The position numbers and the translations under genes were made by a program. Positions 54,166-64,000 of a stretch of DNA of 64,000 bases are shown here, in pieces (positions within the stretch are counted from its first letter, which is position 1; each line of letters opens with the position of its first letter). The stretch covers positions 62,001 through 126,000 of the forward strand of contig JASJOG010000331.1 in NCBI GenBank assembly GCA_030142905.1, in the 5' to 3' direction. The notes beneath the pieces were generated by a model. It saw only the letters and a list, made by a program, of their open reading frames with translations. It searched no databases and was not told the DNA's origin. The stretch is from Heliopora coerulea. Lineage: Eukaryota; Cnidaria; Anthozoa; Scleralcyonacea; Helioporidae.

Positions 54166-54985
54166 GGAAATCTCCAGCAGTCTTCAAAGGGTTAATATTG
54201 TTCATTTATTTGAAATTTTAGTTGATTTATCTAAACTCTATGACGAACAAGGCTACAATTTGCAAGATGTTAGTTTTCCACAAAAGAGATTTCACCTGAT
54301 TGAAAACGTGACTGCTATTTGGCTAATCCGTCCGACTATGAAAAGAACATAGCCAACCAACAATTCAAAACGAAAATAAAAAAAGTAGAGAAACTATAGC
54401 GAAAATAGCAATCTTGGAACTTGATATTTAAGTAAGTGAAAGAAACTAATAAAGCAGTTCATATGTCTTTGATTCGACAAACCTGCTGTTCTAGATATCG
54501 TATGTCTTAATAGCACTCAAGCTTTTTCTTGCGATCACGTATAAAAAAAGTACGAGTTCTGGCTACAATAATTACGATCATGAGTTTCGGTGTATATAAG
54601 TAGTAGGCATTAAATACCATGTCTTTTACCTAAAACTTGTTGGTGAATGTGTTACCTCGTGGTGCTATACAGGTTCTTTATTGCCAGTGTAAGGATACCA
54701 GAACAATATTCCGCAGTTTGCTCTAAACGTTTATTATCGAACATCAACAGTTTAATTAAAACCTTTCTCGTTTTGACTTCGCTCTCTTCGTCACACTAGT
54801 CGCAATTATACTAATAAAATCCTATATCATGCGTTGTCACACATATCACAGTCATGGTGTTCTCAGATTACATTTATCAACAATACTTTATACTGTTCAC
54901 ACAACAAACTAAATACTGCTGACGTCAAAGAACTTAACAGTTTAACTATCTAACAAATGCGTTTTTGTTTCCTTACAATTTTGCT
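54166..54985. other. No recognisable gene
   Basis: AT-rich. Nothing recognised. Confidence 0.4.
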
Positions 54986-55008
54986 ACTGGGGTATCTAGC
55001 ATTTCAAT

Positions 55009-55062
55009 GGGGACCCAACGTCCTCCAAGGGGACCCAACGTCTAAGGGGACCCAACGTCCTC
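55009..55062. repeat. Short tandem repeat GGGGACCCAACGTC
   Basis: GGGGACCCAACGTC occurs three times at 55009, 55029 and 55047, with spacers TCCAA and TAA. A G+C-rich minisatellite in AT-rich surroundings. Confidence 0.75.
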
Positions 55063-55601
55063 CTTAAGACGTGAAAATAGTCTAAGTGACGTAGTATGTA
55101 CAATGACGACAGAACTGAGAATGCTCTGGAGAATATAAAGCATTCATTATCGTTATTTTGGACGAAGAATTATTTGTTTAAAGAACGACGTCGTTGAAGC
55201 TGACGTCGTAAATCGTAAGTTCCCATTCAGCTGCTTGAATAACAGAATGTCGTTCGAGCTCCTTAAGACAACATATTCGAAAAGGTATCTCATTAGACTA
55301 CTTATAACATGTTTTAAAGAAAGAAGACATTTCACTTTAGCAATATTCGTGCGGCTATTTCCCAGTTATGATAGTGATGTATTTTGAAAACGTTTTCTTG
55401 CAGAGCAGAACGACGAACGAAAAAGATCCATGGGAAAACGTTTCAAGAAAATGTACTTTTCTTTACGGATAAATATTGCCTCGTACGTTATTCGTTTCAC
55501 TCAATCTCTTACCAGTGATGTTATTGAATGTGGTAGCTTGTGTAGTTATATGATGCTTATACGCATGCTCTCAAGCTATTCTACTGAGGAAAACTTTCTG
55601 C

Positions 55602-55674
55602 GTCCCTAACGGGAATCGAACCAGTAATCTTCTGATTACCGGTGAGATGCTCTAACATTGAGGTACATGAACTC
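55602..55674 (-). ncRNA. tRNA-like SINE head (minus copy)
   Basis: Minus strand: an A-box region (GTACCTCAATGTTAGAGC, one base lost from the usual TTAGAGC context) and B box GGTTCGATTCCCG. Decayed. Confidence 0.5.
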
Positions 55675-55692
55675 ATATGGTGAGCGAAGGTA

Positions 55693-55770
55693 ACATTGAG
55701 CTCAATGGTTAGAGCATCTAGCCGTCGATCCGAAGGTAACGGGTTTGACTCCCTTTCGGGACTCAGAAGT
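55693..55770 (+). ncRNA. tRNA-like SINE head (plus copy)
   Basis: GAGCTCAATGGTTAGAGCATC (A-box region) and CGGGTTTGACTCCC (B box with one change). It faces the minus copy with almost no spacer. Confidence 0.5.
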
Positions 55771-55830
55771 TTTTCAGAGTAGAATAGCTTGATAGCATGC
55801 GTATAAACGTAATATTTCACCAATATTCAT

Positions 55831-58239
55831 TTCTTGTTCTTTTATACAAATTCCTCTTTAACAGATGTTTTTTAAGCAAAAATCTATTTCTGTACAATTC
55901 TCATTAAAATCAACTCAAAACTTACTGGCCTGGAATATAAGGCGTATCACCACGGCAGCATAGTTATTCTGTAGGGATTGTTATACGTCTGTGGTGGTTA
56001 TTGGTCTAAATATTCGAAACACTGCAATTTATTGGTTCATGATTAGGCGGATATCTTTCGCATTCCTCGGAAATTTTTTTTTTCGGAAAAAAAGGGAAAA
56101 ATGCCCTCAACAGTAATCAATTAAAGAAAAGTACTTATGCAGAATAGAACTGCTGAAGAAATTCCAAACTCAAATAAAATGTCCGTCCCTAAAAGACTTT
56201 TTGCAGCACTAGTTAGACTTCACGAAGGCAATATAACAAACTACTTATGGATCTCATATGTCAGATCAGTTCAATTAAAATATCGGACCTCATTCTCGGT
56301 CAATCACTAGTGTATTATGACCTGCTCAGCAATCAAGCACCTAGCGTCATCTTGCTTACGGACTGCGAAATAAGCTCAGCCATGTTGCAAAAATTGATTA
56401 TAGCAACAAGGATTGGTTCGGAATCAGCAACATAAACTAGAGATACTGTATCTTAACTCTTTGCATGCCGATCAACCCACAAAATTTGTTCTTCAGGATT
56501 TCGTTTAGTACAACTGGACAAATGAACGGCCCCAGCCCAGTTTTTAATTTGTAAATTATAACATTGCTATAAAATTACCAAACAAGCGAACCATATTAGC
56601 CCCTGTTCGTGTTCCTTGCCCTAATCCCCTTTCGACAACACTGAGTTCACAGGCGCAGAGTCTACAGCGTTCCACCCAAACGTAGGTTCCTAGATTCTGT
56701 ATGTTTTATTTTTTTCTATATCCTCGCCTAACAGTACAGCCGCTTTTCATGTGGGAGAAGTCTCTCTGTCTTTAATAAAAATATAACCCTCAATTGAATA
56801 CTAAATTGATTGATTCAAAGTAACTCAAAGATATTCCGTAGCTAAAAACTAAACAAGTTAAAGGTCGAGCCAAAGCCTTTAATATGCGTCTAGGAGCCCA
56901 CAGAAGAGATACAAATTCCAGACATTTTCGTGACCATTGAATCCACGACTCTCAAAATCTAGTCCAGTGCTTTACTTTCTAAACTATAGGCCTAAAGACT
57001 GCATCAGCGTTTACAGGTTATTCTTGCAACTGAATTCAATTTACTAAGTTTAATCTTACATAATACACGGAGACCGTCATTCAATTGTTTACGTACGAAG
57101 TTTACCTCTACGGTTTTTCTAATAATGTTTTCGAGTGGAAATGTTATTGTGAATCTGAATATGACCAATCCATTCCTTGACATCATCTCAACCGTTTGTA
57201 CAGTATAGAAAAATCATGATGAGTCGTCCGTCAGCGATCTTCGTAGTTCATCATGAGTACAACACTGGCCGACTTGCATCTGATTCATGCCAGGAATTCA
57301 ACGGCGGCTATTTTCACTGAAATGCTCAAAGGTTAAAGGCTATTTTCCACCAGTCGACTTTCTTCGCGCGAAGCGATTTTTTCTTTTATCACATGAAGTT
57401 CCGGCTAGGATTAATTATGGATCTATTCGATTTGAACAATAAAAAGTCGATTCGCGGGGCAAAATTCGCCTACTGGAAAACGGACTTAAACACCAATATT
57501 CTCTGGCACTAAAAGACTGGTGTGACTAGGTCAATGAACTGATCAAAAATTTTCAGTACATAGAAATTAAACATAATCTAAAATAAATTTTGAAAAAGAG
57601 ATCTTGCTTCAGAGCTGCTTATATGGGCGAGTTTTTTCTGCTTAAATTGACATGTGTAAAATGAAGACGTTACCATGGCTCGAAAATGTGGTAAAACGGA
57701 TAAAAGATTAGTTTATTTGACTATAGGATGAAAAAAGAATTCATCCAAATTATCTATTGTTATCAGAAAACATGTTTTTTCAAGCGATTGACTAACGTTT
57801 ACTGGAAATGAACTGATCAATACGACGAGGCTCTATGAAAAATAGTGATATGCATGCATAGTAAGTATGACCTCATGCAAGTACATCTATTTTGACGTTG
57901 ATTAATGTTAAAAGTATTGGATTTCCTACAGAAACACAAATATATTAAGTCTTTCCCGACAAGGTAAGTCTTCAATTATATATTACTGTGGCTAAGGACA
58001 AGAGATTTTCCTTGTCAAGAGTTCACATTTTACCGGTAAATGGTTGCAACTACAGTTCCTCAATTAACTGTTTCCTGGCACGATCAGTTTAATCTGGCCA
58101 ACGCCAGATTTATTTTAGTTTTCCACAGTGGACTTCCTGCCGGGAAAACGGTTTGGGTCCATTTAAGTGCGGTTTTGTACCCCTCGATTGTTATCCTGAT
58201 TTATATGTTAAGTTGACGTGATCTTAGAGGTACGTATAT
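55831..58239. other. No recognisable gene; includes R6 copy 2 and TAACGCCAGA copy 2
   Basis: R6 (57200-57320) parallels 30200-30320; TAACGCCAGA-type text is at 58088-58135. Other short frames are unrecognised. Confidence 0.4.
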
Positions 58240-58325
58240 CTGTCTATCCATTCAACCATCTATCCATCTATCTATCGATCTATCCATCTATTCATCCATC
58301 CATCAATCCATCAATCTATAGATAC
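58240..58325. repeat. Degenerate ATCT/ATCC tetranucleotide microsatellite
   Basis: CTATCCATC, CATCTATCTATCGATCTA and CATCCATCAATC runs across about 85 bases. Confidence 0.85.
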
Positions 58326-58719
58326 GTATATATATTATTGCATGGATTATTCTGTGTTTATTCTTTCCAGCAGCATGAGTACCACGACACCTAGTCGATG
58401 GTGTAAACACTTCTTCACGCCAAAACCTCCCGTCGTTCAGTTGGAACAGCTATTCATTTAAATGCGCTTCTAAAAATAAAATAATTATTTACCAGGCTGC
58501 CCCTTGGTTAGTGTTTACATTTTTATGATTGGTGTTTAGAATAGGACTAAAAAAAAACCAACAATACAACTAACATACGAATAAAAGAGACACGTTCTTA
58601 GTGGAGGCGCCCCCTTTAAACGCGCGTGCCCCAGAAAACAACTGCCCAGTACACCACGACAACATTGTTACAACTTTTGTGTTACTTTTTGCAATACCTA
58701 AGGTAAAGCCGTTTCAATG
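58326..58719. other. No recognisable gene
   Basis: Nothing recognised. Confidence 0.4.
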
Positions 58720-59340
58720 ATATCCATTTCATAGAGTATGTGATTTTCAAAAAATAGCATCGCATCTTACCCCTACAACATTACGAGAACTTCACGGCTA
58801 ATATCTCCCACAGGATAAAACAAGTCATATTACCACGGCACTCTAAATATCCCGGACATTTGAGGTTTAAGTCTTGGCGAATTGGCGTTGGCGGTACCTA
58901 TCGCGGCTAACATGCTTAAGAAAGTAATGCAATGCTCATGCGCCAAAATTTGTTGATCATCTTCACAAATTTATTCCCGAACTGTGAGTACGGTTTAGAG
59001 ACATTTGGCAAGGTTAGAGAGTAAGGTTTTTCTACTGATTAGCCACCTGTTGACTATTCCACACCCTCGTAAAGCTCCTGAGTATATTCCGGAAAAGACA
59101 ATTGGTTAAACCTGTGACGTAATCGATGTGAGCTTTTGCTGGTTCACGACCCTGTAAAATTACTCCATAAGGTTTATTGGTTTACATCATGTTTTCTTGA
59201 ACTCAAACGAATATTAAGTGTTAATTCATGGTTCACAAATTTGATCTGTTACATTCTATTTAACTTCTTTGAAACGAACGTAAGTCAGTTTACCTTTTTT
59301 AAGACAAGACAGGGACAACAGTGAACAACTGAATATGGGA
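58720..59340. repeat. Composite repeat R1, segments Y-Z-W (copy B, uninterrupted)
   Basis: Here Y (58735-58995), Z (58987-59040) and W (59075-59240) follow each other without the hAT and Penelope sequence found in copy A (34040-38520). This copy therefore documents the empty site for the hAT-1 insertion. Confidence 0.7.
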
Positions 59341-60149
59341 GGTTCCCTAGAGGACCGAAAATATTTTTTAATCCTGAAACGTTTACATACGTATGTAGAT
59401 TTTCTATAAGCCTTGGTTTTATGATATTAGTAAACGTCTTGGTTCAATTTCTTGGACATACATATCTTTGGTTGTATCTTTTTACCAATGTCCATGTAAG
59501 TCTCTCTGAAACAGTTTTGCTGCTACACTTGTTAGCAACTCCTGTGATTCCGCCTGAACGCAGGTTGTGTAGGCCTTAAGCTGTGGAATCGTCTCCAAAC
59601 TCATTTTAAAACTAGAATAGCCTGCAAACCCTAAGCTACATATGGTGGCAAGGCGTAAATCCTTTATTTACGATGCTTCAGTGACGTATTTGTCAATTCT
59701 TTTCTTTATAGTGTCGGGACTGACTTGATCTTACTTTGAGATGAGTCGATCGTTTGTTTTCTTGGTGCATTCAATGATGTCGTTGCAGCATTCGTTGACA
59801 AGAGGATTAGGAAAATTGACGGGAGTAAAAGACTAGAACCAGTTCAAAGGTACATGAGCCACAACGAGGACAGATGAAAGTTTTAGTCGTTGGAACAACA
59901 AGTTTAAGAGGTACGATGCTACTGCGTCTGCAGAAAATGGCAATGAGATGGTAACACGTTTGTGTTTACAACACGTAATAAACTTCCTTTTTTCGGTCGT
60001 GTGTCTCTGACAGTGGTATGAGCTCTGGATTGTTGTAGCACACTTGTTAAAGCTTGGGATATAGGAGTGAGTTGTGGAGGGAAAGTCCCAGGACTTGCTT
60101 GAAGCAACTACCTGGAAAAAAACACAGGAAAGGCGACTCTTTCAATGGG
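59341..60149. other. No recognisable gene
   Basis: Nothing recognised. The minus frame 59919-60107 may be the far end of the retroelement fragment that follows. Confidence 0.35.
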
Positions 60150-60640
60150 CGAACGATTCTTTCCGTGACTATTAATGTTTTTTTCTTCCTTTTTTTTCCA
60201 TTTTTCTATTTTGCAACAACTGACGGTTGACTCGTTTCTTCTCCAAGAACTGGTTAACATAGCCCAAGTCAAAAATCAATCTCTTTTATCGCTGCGCTTG
60301 AACGGATACGGACAGGGGATTCACAACCATGTAAGATTCCAAACATTCTGCTACACGGCCTGGCTGGGAAAATTCGTGAATTGCTTTCTTAATAAAGTGA
60401 ACATGAACTAAGGATGATTTTTTATTGCTAAAATGTGCCGTGTCCAGCCTAAGAATGGAAGGTAACTTGTATCCATGCTCGATTGAATCCAATTATATAA
60501 TTGCTGTGTACCAATGCTCTGCCAAAATCTCGAACATCTCCTTAAATTTCCTATGATAACGACACTCAAAAGATTGTTCATCTCAAGTTCATCTAATTCA
60601 TTACCTTCTATAACCTGAACTACACTGTAAGTCCTCAAAT
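60150..60640 (-). pseudogene. Retroelement reverse transcriptase N-terminal fragment, possibly DIRS-like
   Basis: Minus strand: GNLRRCSRFWQSIGTQQLYN, then in another frame IEHGYKLPS, FIKKAIHEFSQPGRVAECLE, YMVVNPLSVSVQAQR, a stop, and KRLIFDLGYVNQFLEKKRVN. The block 'GYxLPF...VVNPLxV...LRLxLDLRxVN' is, from memory, the first reverse-transcriptase motifs of DIRS-like or related LTR elements common in cnidarians; the RLIFDL Asp is the first catalytic residue. Only the fingers region is present. The group assignment is uncertain. Confidence 0.55.
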
Positions 60641-61224
60641 TCAGTGAATTCCTCTGTCAGCAACTTAATACTTGGTGTTAGGCAACGACCTCGCTCCAGG
60701 GCCAGCTTTGTATGGCACTCCAGTAATGTGGTAGTTGATGCCGTGTTTTGCGACTGTCGTATTTTTCCATGAATAACGGCATGCTCCAGCTCAGTGACAA
60801 ACTCTCTGACAACGGTAGCACCTTATGTGGGGGACGTTAAGTTCCCGACGGCTTGGAGAAAAGGCGATTAGGCAGTAACAAGAAAACTACGTGGGATGAA
60901 GATGTTCCGTATTGGGTATCAGCCATCTTGTAAGGTAAGTGCTCTTTCGAAGGAATGACACTAGTGCTGAGTCGCGAGCGTGAAATACAAATAGCGAGCC
61001 GTGTAAGCCTTAAAAATATCCTTTTAGATCAGTGGACTGCAGTGTAAGACAAAGAAAGAGGGGAGGGTGTCATCGTGCTTTACCTAGAAACCCCAAGGGA
61101 ATATGAACAACTGTCTATCAGTGGACGGAATATATATTTGCGCTCTAATTCACTTGATTCAAACGAACCTATATCATTTCAATTTTTAAGACAAGGTAAG
61201 GACAATCGTGAACAATAACAGACC
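60641..61224. other. No recognisable gene
   Basis: The left part may continue the retroelement fragment (LLECHTKLALERGRCLTPSI on the minus strand). Nothing else recognised. Confidence 0.35.
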
Positions 61225-62033
61225 AAACAGACAAAAGAGATGAAATATTACTGGAGCAGTTTTAAATATTCAAGTGCTTAAAAGGATTCATTATTGCAGT
61301 GTGCCCTAAGAACTGTCCTAAATTGTCTAAAGATGGTAAACTGACAGTAAAAAAGGACGTGCACTTAATAGTTTCGTCCAGTAGTTTTTCGAGACCGTTA
61401 TATCCGTTTTCTTGTCAGTTGGGAAATCTATTTTTGTGAAAATATATAACCTGTCATTCGGTTTAGCTTTCTCCAATGTTACGAGCCGGTCCCTATTGAA
61501 TTATGTGGCTGCTTTTGGTTCAATTTGCTCGCAACAAAGAATACAAAACCAGCTATATTTTCAACTATTTATTTACTTTACTTGAATTACTTAAAGATTA
61601 GCGTCTTTATTCTTTCTAACCTTGAAATATGTATTATACTGCTGTGAGACTGAGCACAACTCTAAGCACTCTGTACGCTCTTTGGATTTTGGTTCTTTTG
61701 ATTTCTTTTACGACTTTGACTTCTTGGTTTCTTCGGTTCTGTTGATTTGTTTGGTTCTTGATATTGATAATTCCTTTTAATACTTCGGTTCGTACTGATG
61801 TTAAAATTACTCATGCATGAGATGCACGAAAGCAATATTCATGCACGAAAGCAATATATCCTAAATATAATATCTACTATATACAAGTAACACCAAATAT
61901 ATTTGAAGTTCGTAAATTCATTTCTACCTTTTTAAGATGTGTAAATTTTTAAAGAAAAATCTTCAGAAAATGTAAAATGTCGAGTGGGAGATTAAATCTG
62001 ACGTACAAGCCGGGGTAGTTGACTGAAATATAC
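61225..62033. repeat. Composite repeat R1, segment X (copy B), interrupted by a solo LTR
   Basis: Corresponds to 33290-33690 with a 420-base insertion after CGGTTTAGCTTTCTCCAA. The frame seen in copy A carries stops here. Confidence 0.7.
61477..61892. mobile_element. Solo LTR
   Basis: 416 bases beginning TGTTACGAGCC and ending AAGTAACA, so the outer 6 bases are perfect inverted repeats with TG...CA termini. It is flanked by CCAA at 61473-61476 and again at 61893-61896. The other R1 copy at 33545-33549 has a single CGAA at this place. Such a structure arises when the two LTRs of an inserted retrotransposon recombine. The family is unknown; a 4-base duplication fits gypsy or BEL elements. Confidence 0.82.
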
Positions 62034-62613
62034 CAGTGGCGCACCAAGGGAGGAAAAAGGAGGGGGGGCGGTCTGCATCGGGTGGCATTTTGGCTAAATA
62101 AATTTTCTAAATCAGGCAGAAAAAATTTCTTTTAAGTAATTAATGCCCTTTTATCGGACATGTTCAAAACGATTATCCTCCAGAGTCCAGATCAATATGT
62201 CCAAATCCATGGAGAAAATGTCGTTTCCAAAGCCTGTTAGTGACTTGTTTTCACGATATTAATGTAATAATCCCACTTCATTAAATCTGTGTTCTAAATA
62301 GTAAACTAGCGTTTTATCAATTGTTCGAAATTTGTCGGAATGCCAGAAAGCTCCCCATAGGGCTAATGGCTAAGTATCTAGTAATTAATATTAATAATTT
62401 TATGATATGAAAAACGAACAGCTAAAATGTGTTAGATTTTTGGCATTTTTACATGACATTTTATTACCATCAGAATTAGGTCAATCTTCCCCCAGAAATG
62501 CAGGAAATGACATTTCAGAGACTGTAGGTTTCCTGGGGCCATGCCCACCGACCCTCTAGAGGGTTCTTGCCCCATCGACGTCCCGGGTGCCATATTGGTA
62601 GGATACGCTACTG
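62034..62613. mobile_element. hAT-type MITE inside repeat R1
   Basis: Ends CAGTGGCGCACCAAGG and (reverse complement) CAGTAGCGTATCCTACC. Alignment with the R1 copy at 33688 (GGACTGAAACTGACGT) shows the insertion lies in GACTGAAA..., leaving 8 bases, AAATATAC (62026-62033) and AAACTGGC (62614-62621), where the other copy has AAACTGAC. The duplication is decayed, but its length is set by the alignment. 580 bp, noncoding. Confidence 0.65.
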
Positions 62614-63040
62614 AAACTGGCGTACAAATTGCCCTCCTTGTACAAATTGTACAAATTGTACAAATTAACCTTAAAGATTTCCGACTAGTCAGGGGCGAAT
62701 TTATCGGAGAGCATGGCTAACATTTCCTCACCTATTTAATAGCATGGATAAGTTTTCTTTTTTTTTATTGTTCATTTATTGACTATTCTTAAATAGCGGT
62801 ACTAATTTGGAGGGGGGAAAATACAGTACACAGAGTTAATCTCATGAGTTTGCTAGATTGAGAAATAGATACCATGTCTGGATAGCAAGCGAAAAGTTTC
62901 TTCGAAAACCAGCTTTTGCAATTTTCTATAGTTTTCTAGCGTGGACCTCTTAATAACCATACTTCCAGTCAGCTTTCATTTAAAGTTGAAAAATATGTGA
63001 ACGGATGGGGAGACTGAATCTGACGTGTGGCCTACAAGCA
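62614..63040. repeat. R1-associated sequence, part inverted relative to 38770-39015
   Basis: It starts with GGCGTACAAATTG (continuation of segment X) and a short (TACAAATTG)n run. 62815-63040 is the inverted counterpart of 38770-39015. Confidence 0.6.
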
Positions 63041-63049
63041 TGCCTGGCA

Positions 63050-63243
63050 CGAAGTACTTCACGAAATGTACTGGGCCAATTAGGAAGTAGATGAATCCAA
63101 TACATAATTCCGAACGAAATAAGTAGCTTTATTATCAAAGCTATACGGTTTAAAATAACGACAGGGGGAGCACTGTTTACCGCTTAGAGAAGGGCATAGC
63201 GCGGCCAACGATAATACAATACCGCTGACCGGTACTGGCGGAA
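63050..63243 (-). repeat. Probable 3' LTR of the right-edge gypsy element
   Basis: It lies directly after the polypurine tract on the minus strand and includes GATAATAAAGC, a polyadenylation-like signal. Clear TG...CA ends are not visible, so both limits are approximate. Confidence 0.4.
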
Positions 63244-63244
63244 C

Positions 63245-63259
63245 TTCTCTTTACTTTCC
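63245..63259 (-). promoter_or_regulatory. Polypurine-like tract of the right-edge gypsy element
   Basis: Minus strand GGAAAGTAAAGAGAAG, almost all purine, between the gypsy coding end and the presumed 3' LTR. Confidence 0.45.
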
Positions 63260-63429
63260 TGTTGTTAAAGAAAAAGGGCTACATATGAACTAACGGGTAA
63301 AAATCGGCCGAGTTTGTGAGTAAAGATAATTTGAACCGAACATTGTGACTGATAATGGTAAGATCAACGTGGGGGACGAGCTTCAATCAATCGAAGTCAG
63401 TAACATAGTCGTAGTATCAGGCCGGACGT

Positions 63430-64000
63430 CGACGTTGTCGTGTTGATTGTTGAGTAGGAGGTGGCTTGTCTCTCTTAACGGGAGATTTTTGAGGGTGACC
63501 TGTTGGAGATATAGTGGCGTTGATTTCACTGGTACTGGCGGTCGGATCTTCGGCCTGTGGAGTGTCCTGTGCGGCTGAGTTGGAGATCAGGTCCGGGGTT
63601 GTTGGTGGATGAGGAGGTGCCTGGTTTAGCTCTGGGTGGGCTTCTTCGTCTGCAGAGCAGTCGGGTACCTGTGAAATGGGTGGATATTAACGAGTGATTC
63701 AAGCTGGTACTTTGAAACATTCAGACTTTTTAACTCGATAAAATGAGCTGCGAAGCTATGAGCCATTGAACTTCTTTATATTACAAAATGGGCCATCTAT
63801 GGGTACAACAAGGTACCGGTCCAAACACAGGACTTATTTCCGTCCGAGTGAAGATAAACTAAATCACCTACTTCTGCCAGCGGGGAAGTGCGCGTCTGTG
63901 CTAGGGGGGCCCTGGAATATTCACTGTGTGGATGGTTAAGAAACGTTGTTCGTGCTGATTGGCTACTATATCACGCCTTTCAGTGGTATATGGCTATTGC
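63430..64000 (-). pseudogene. Ty3/gypsy polyprotein C-terminus (integrase tail), cut by window edge
   Basis: Minus-strand text from the edge reads SRAPLAQTRTSPLAEVGDLV, YLHSDGNKS, then (after stops) SMAHSFAAHFIELKSLNVSK, YQLE, and finally a Pro/Ser/Thr-rich tail ending PPPTQQSTRQRRRPA and stop near 63420. From memory, coral gypsy-type polyproteins end with a GDLVYLxxD...SYxVKxSECYxVP block and a Pro-rich, Arg-terminated tail, and this follows that plan. Stops at about 63800 and 63770 indicate decay. The rest of the element lies beyond the window. Confidence 0.65.

Larger units (their letters stand above)
55570..55830. repeat. Inverted pair of tRNA-like SINE units
   Basis: The left half on the minus strand (55550-55675) and right half on the plus strand (55690-55825) share CTNAGTAGAATAGCTTGA, AGCATGCGTATAA and the tRNA-like head. 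The centre keeps CATATGGTGAGCGAAGGT, also seen in the 25-kb cluster (CAGATGGTGAGCGAAGGT), so both loci belong to one family. Confidence 0.65.

Noticed and set aside
63526..63720. 64-codon Arg/Ser-rich minus frame as a separate gene
   Set aside because: An alternative frame of the gypsy polyprotein tail; the Pro-rich tail ending QRRRPA in the adjacent frame fits the element better.

Overview
This is intergenic, repeat-dominated eukaryotic DNA, most likely from an anthozoan cnidarian and probably a stony coral. It is AT-rich. It carries a dense mixture of Penelope-like, CR1/L2-like, Ty3/gypsy, hAT, Tc1-like, Mutator-like and tRNA-derived repeats, plus TTAGGG-type telomeric repeats, and no run of host exons. 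The coral assignment rests on remembered resemblance of several repeats (the gypsy polyprotein tail at the right edge, the 'taacgccaga' repeat, the DNIDH-type protein fragment) and is an inference. I see no bacterial features, no CRISPR, no rRNA and no tRNA gene that looks functional.

Layout. 1-4.4 kb: a hAT-type non-autonomous element with an exact 8-bp target duplication (1010-2195), a decayed LINE 3' end (3330-4005), a small palindromic repeat and a degenerate telomere-like inverted repeat. 4.4-9.9 kb: a hAT 5' end and a ~1.45-kb fragment present twice in inverted orientation (4803-6289 and 8433-9864), flanking a decayed Penelope-like element (6529-8203). 9.9-10.4 kb: ~253-bp units with a tRNA-like Pol III head and a hammerhead-like hairpin. 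11.9-14 kb: a CACATGTG-rich inverted-repeat element and a LINE relic. 17.9-22.6 kb: the best preserved element, a CR1/L2-group LINE on the minus strand with an open 981-codon ORF2 (endonuclease + reverse transcriptase). 25-30 kb: a tRNA-like palindrome, a Tc1-type helix-turn-helix relic and a gypsy relic split by a Mutator-like MITE. 32-39 kb: an unnamed mobile-type gene relic, a SINE head, and a composite repeat (called R1 here) invaded by a 3-kb hAT and next to a Penelope 3' end. 40.5-47 kb: a Tc1-like element with 11-bp phased TGCG arrays at both ends, then more Penelope fragments. 47.6-51.6 kb: a 4-kb hAT with clear ends. 54-64 kb: minisatellites, another tRNA-like inverted pair, a second R1 copy carrying a solo LTR and a hAT MITE, a possible DIRS-like fragment and a gypsy 3' end at the right edge.

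How the parts relate. No host pathway is encoded. The window is a record of nested transposition: paralogous copies within it act as empty sites that date insertions relative to each other (solo LTR, hAT-1 and a hAT MITE inside R1; a Mutator-like MITE inside gypsy integrase). The most interesting signals are (a) a hairpin with two compensatory base-pair changes shared between a Penelope 3' end and the tRNA-like units, suggesting a non-autonomous element pairing a Pol III promoter with a Penelope-type ribozyme-like terminus, and (b) the mirrored, strictly 11-bp-spaced TGCG arrays inside the ends of the Tc1-like element.
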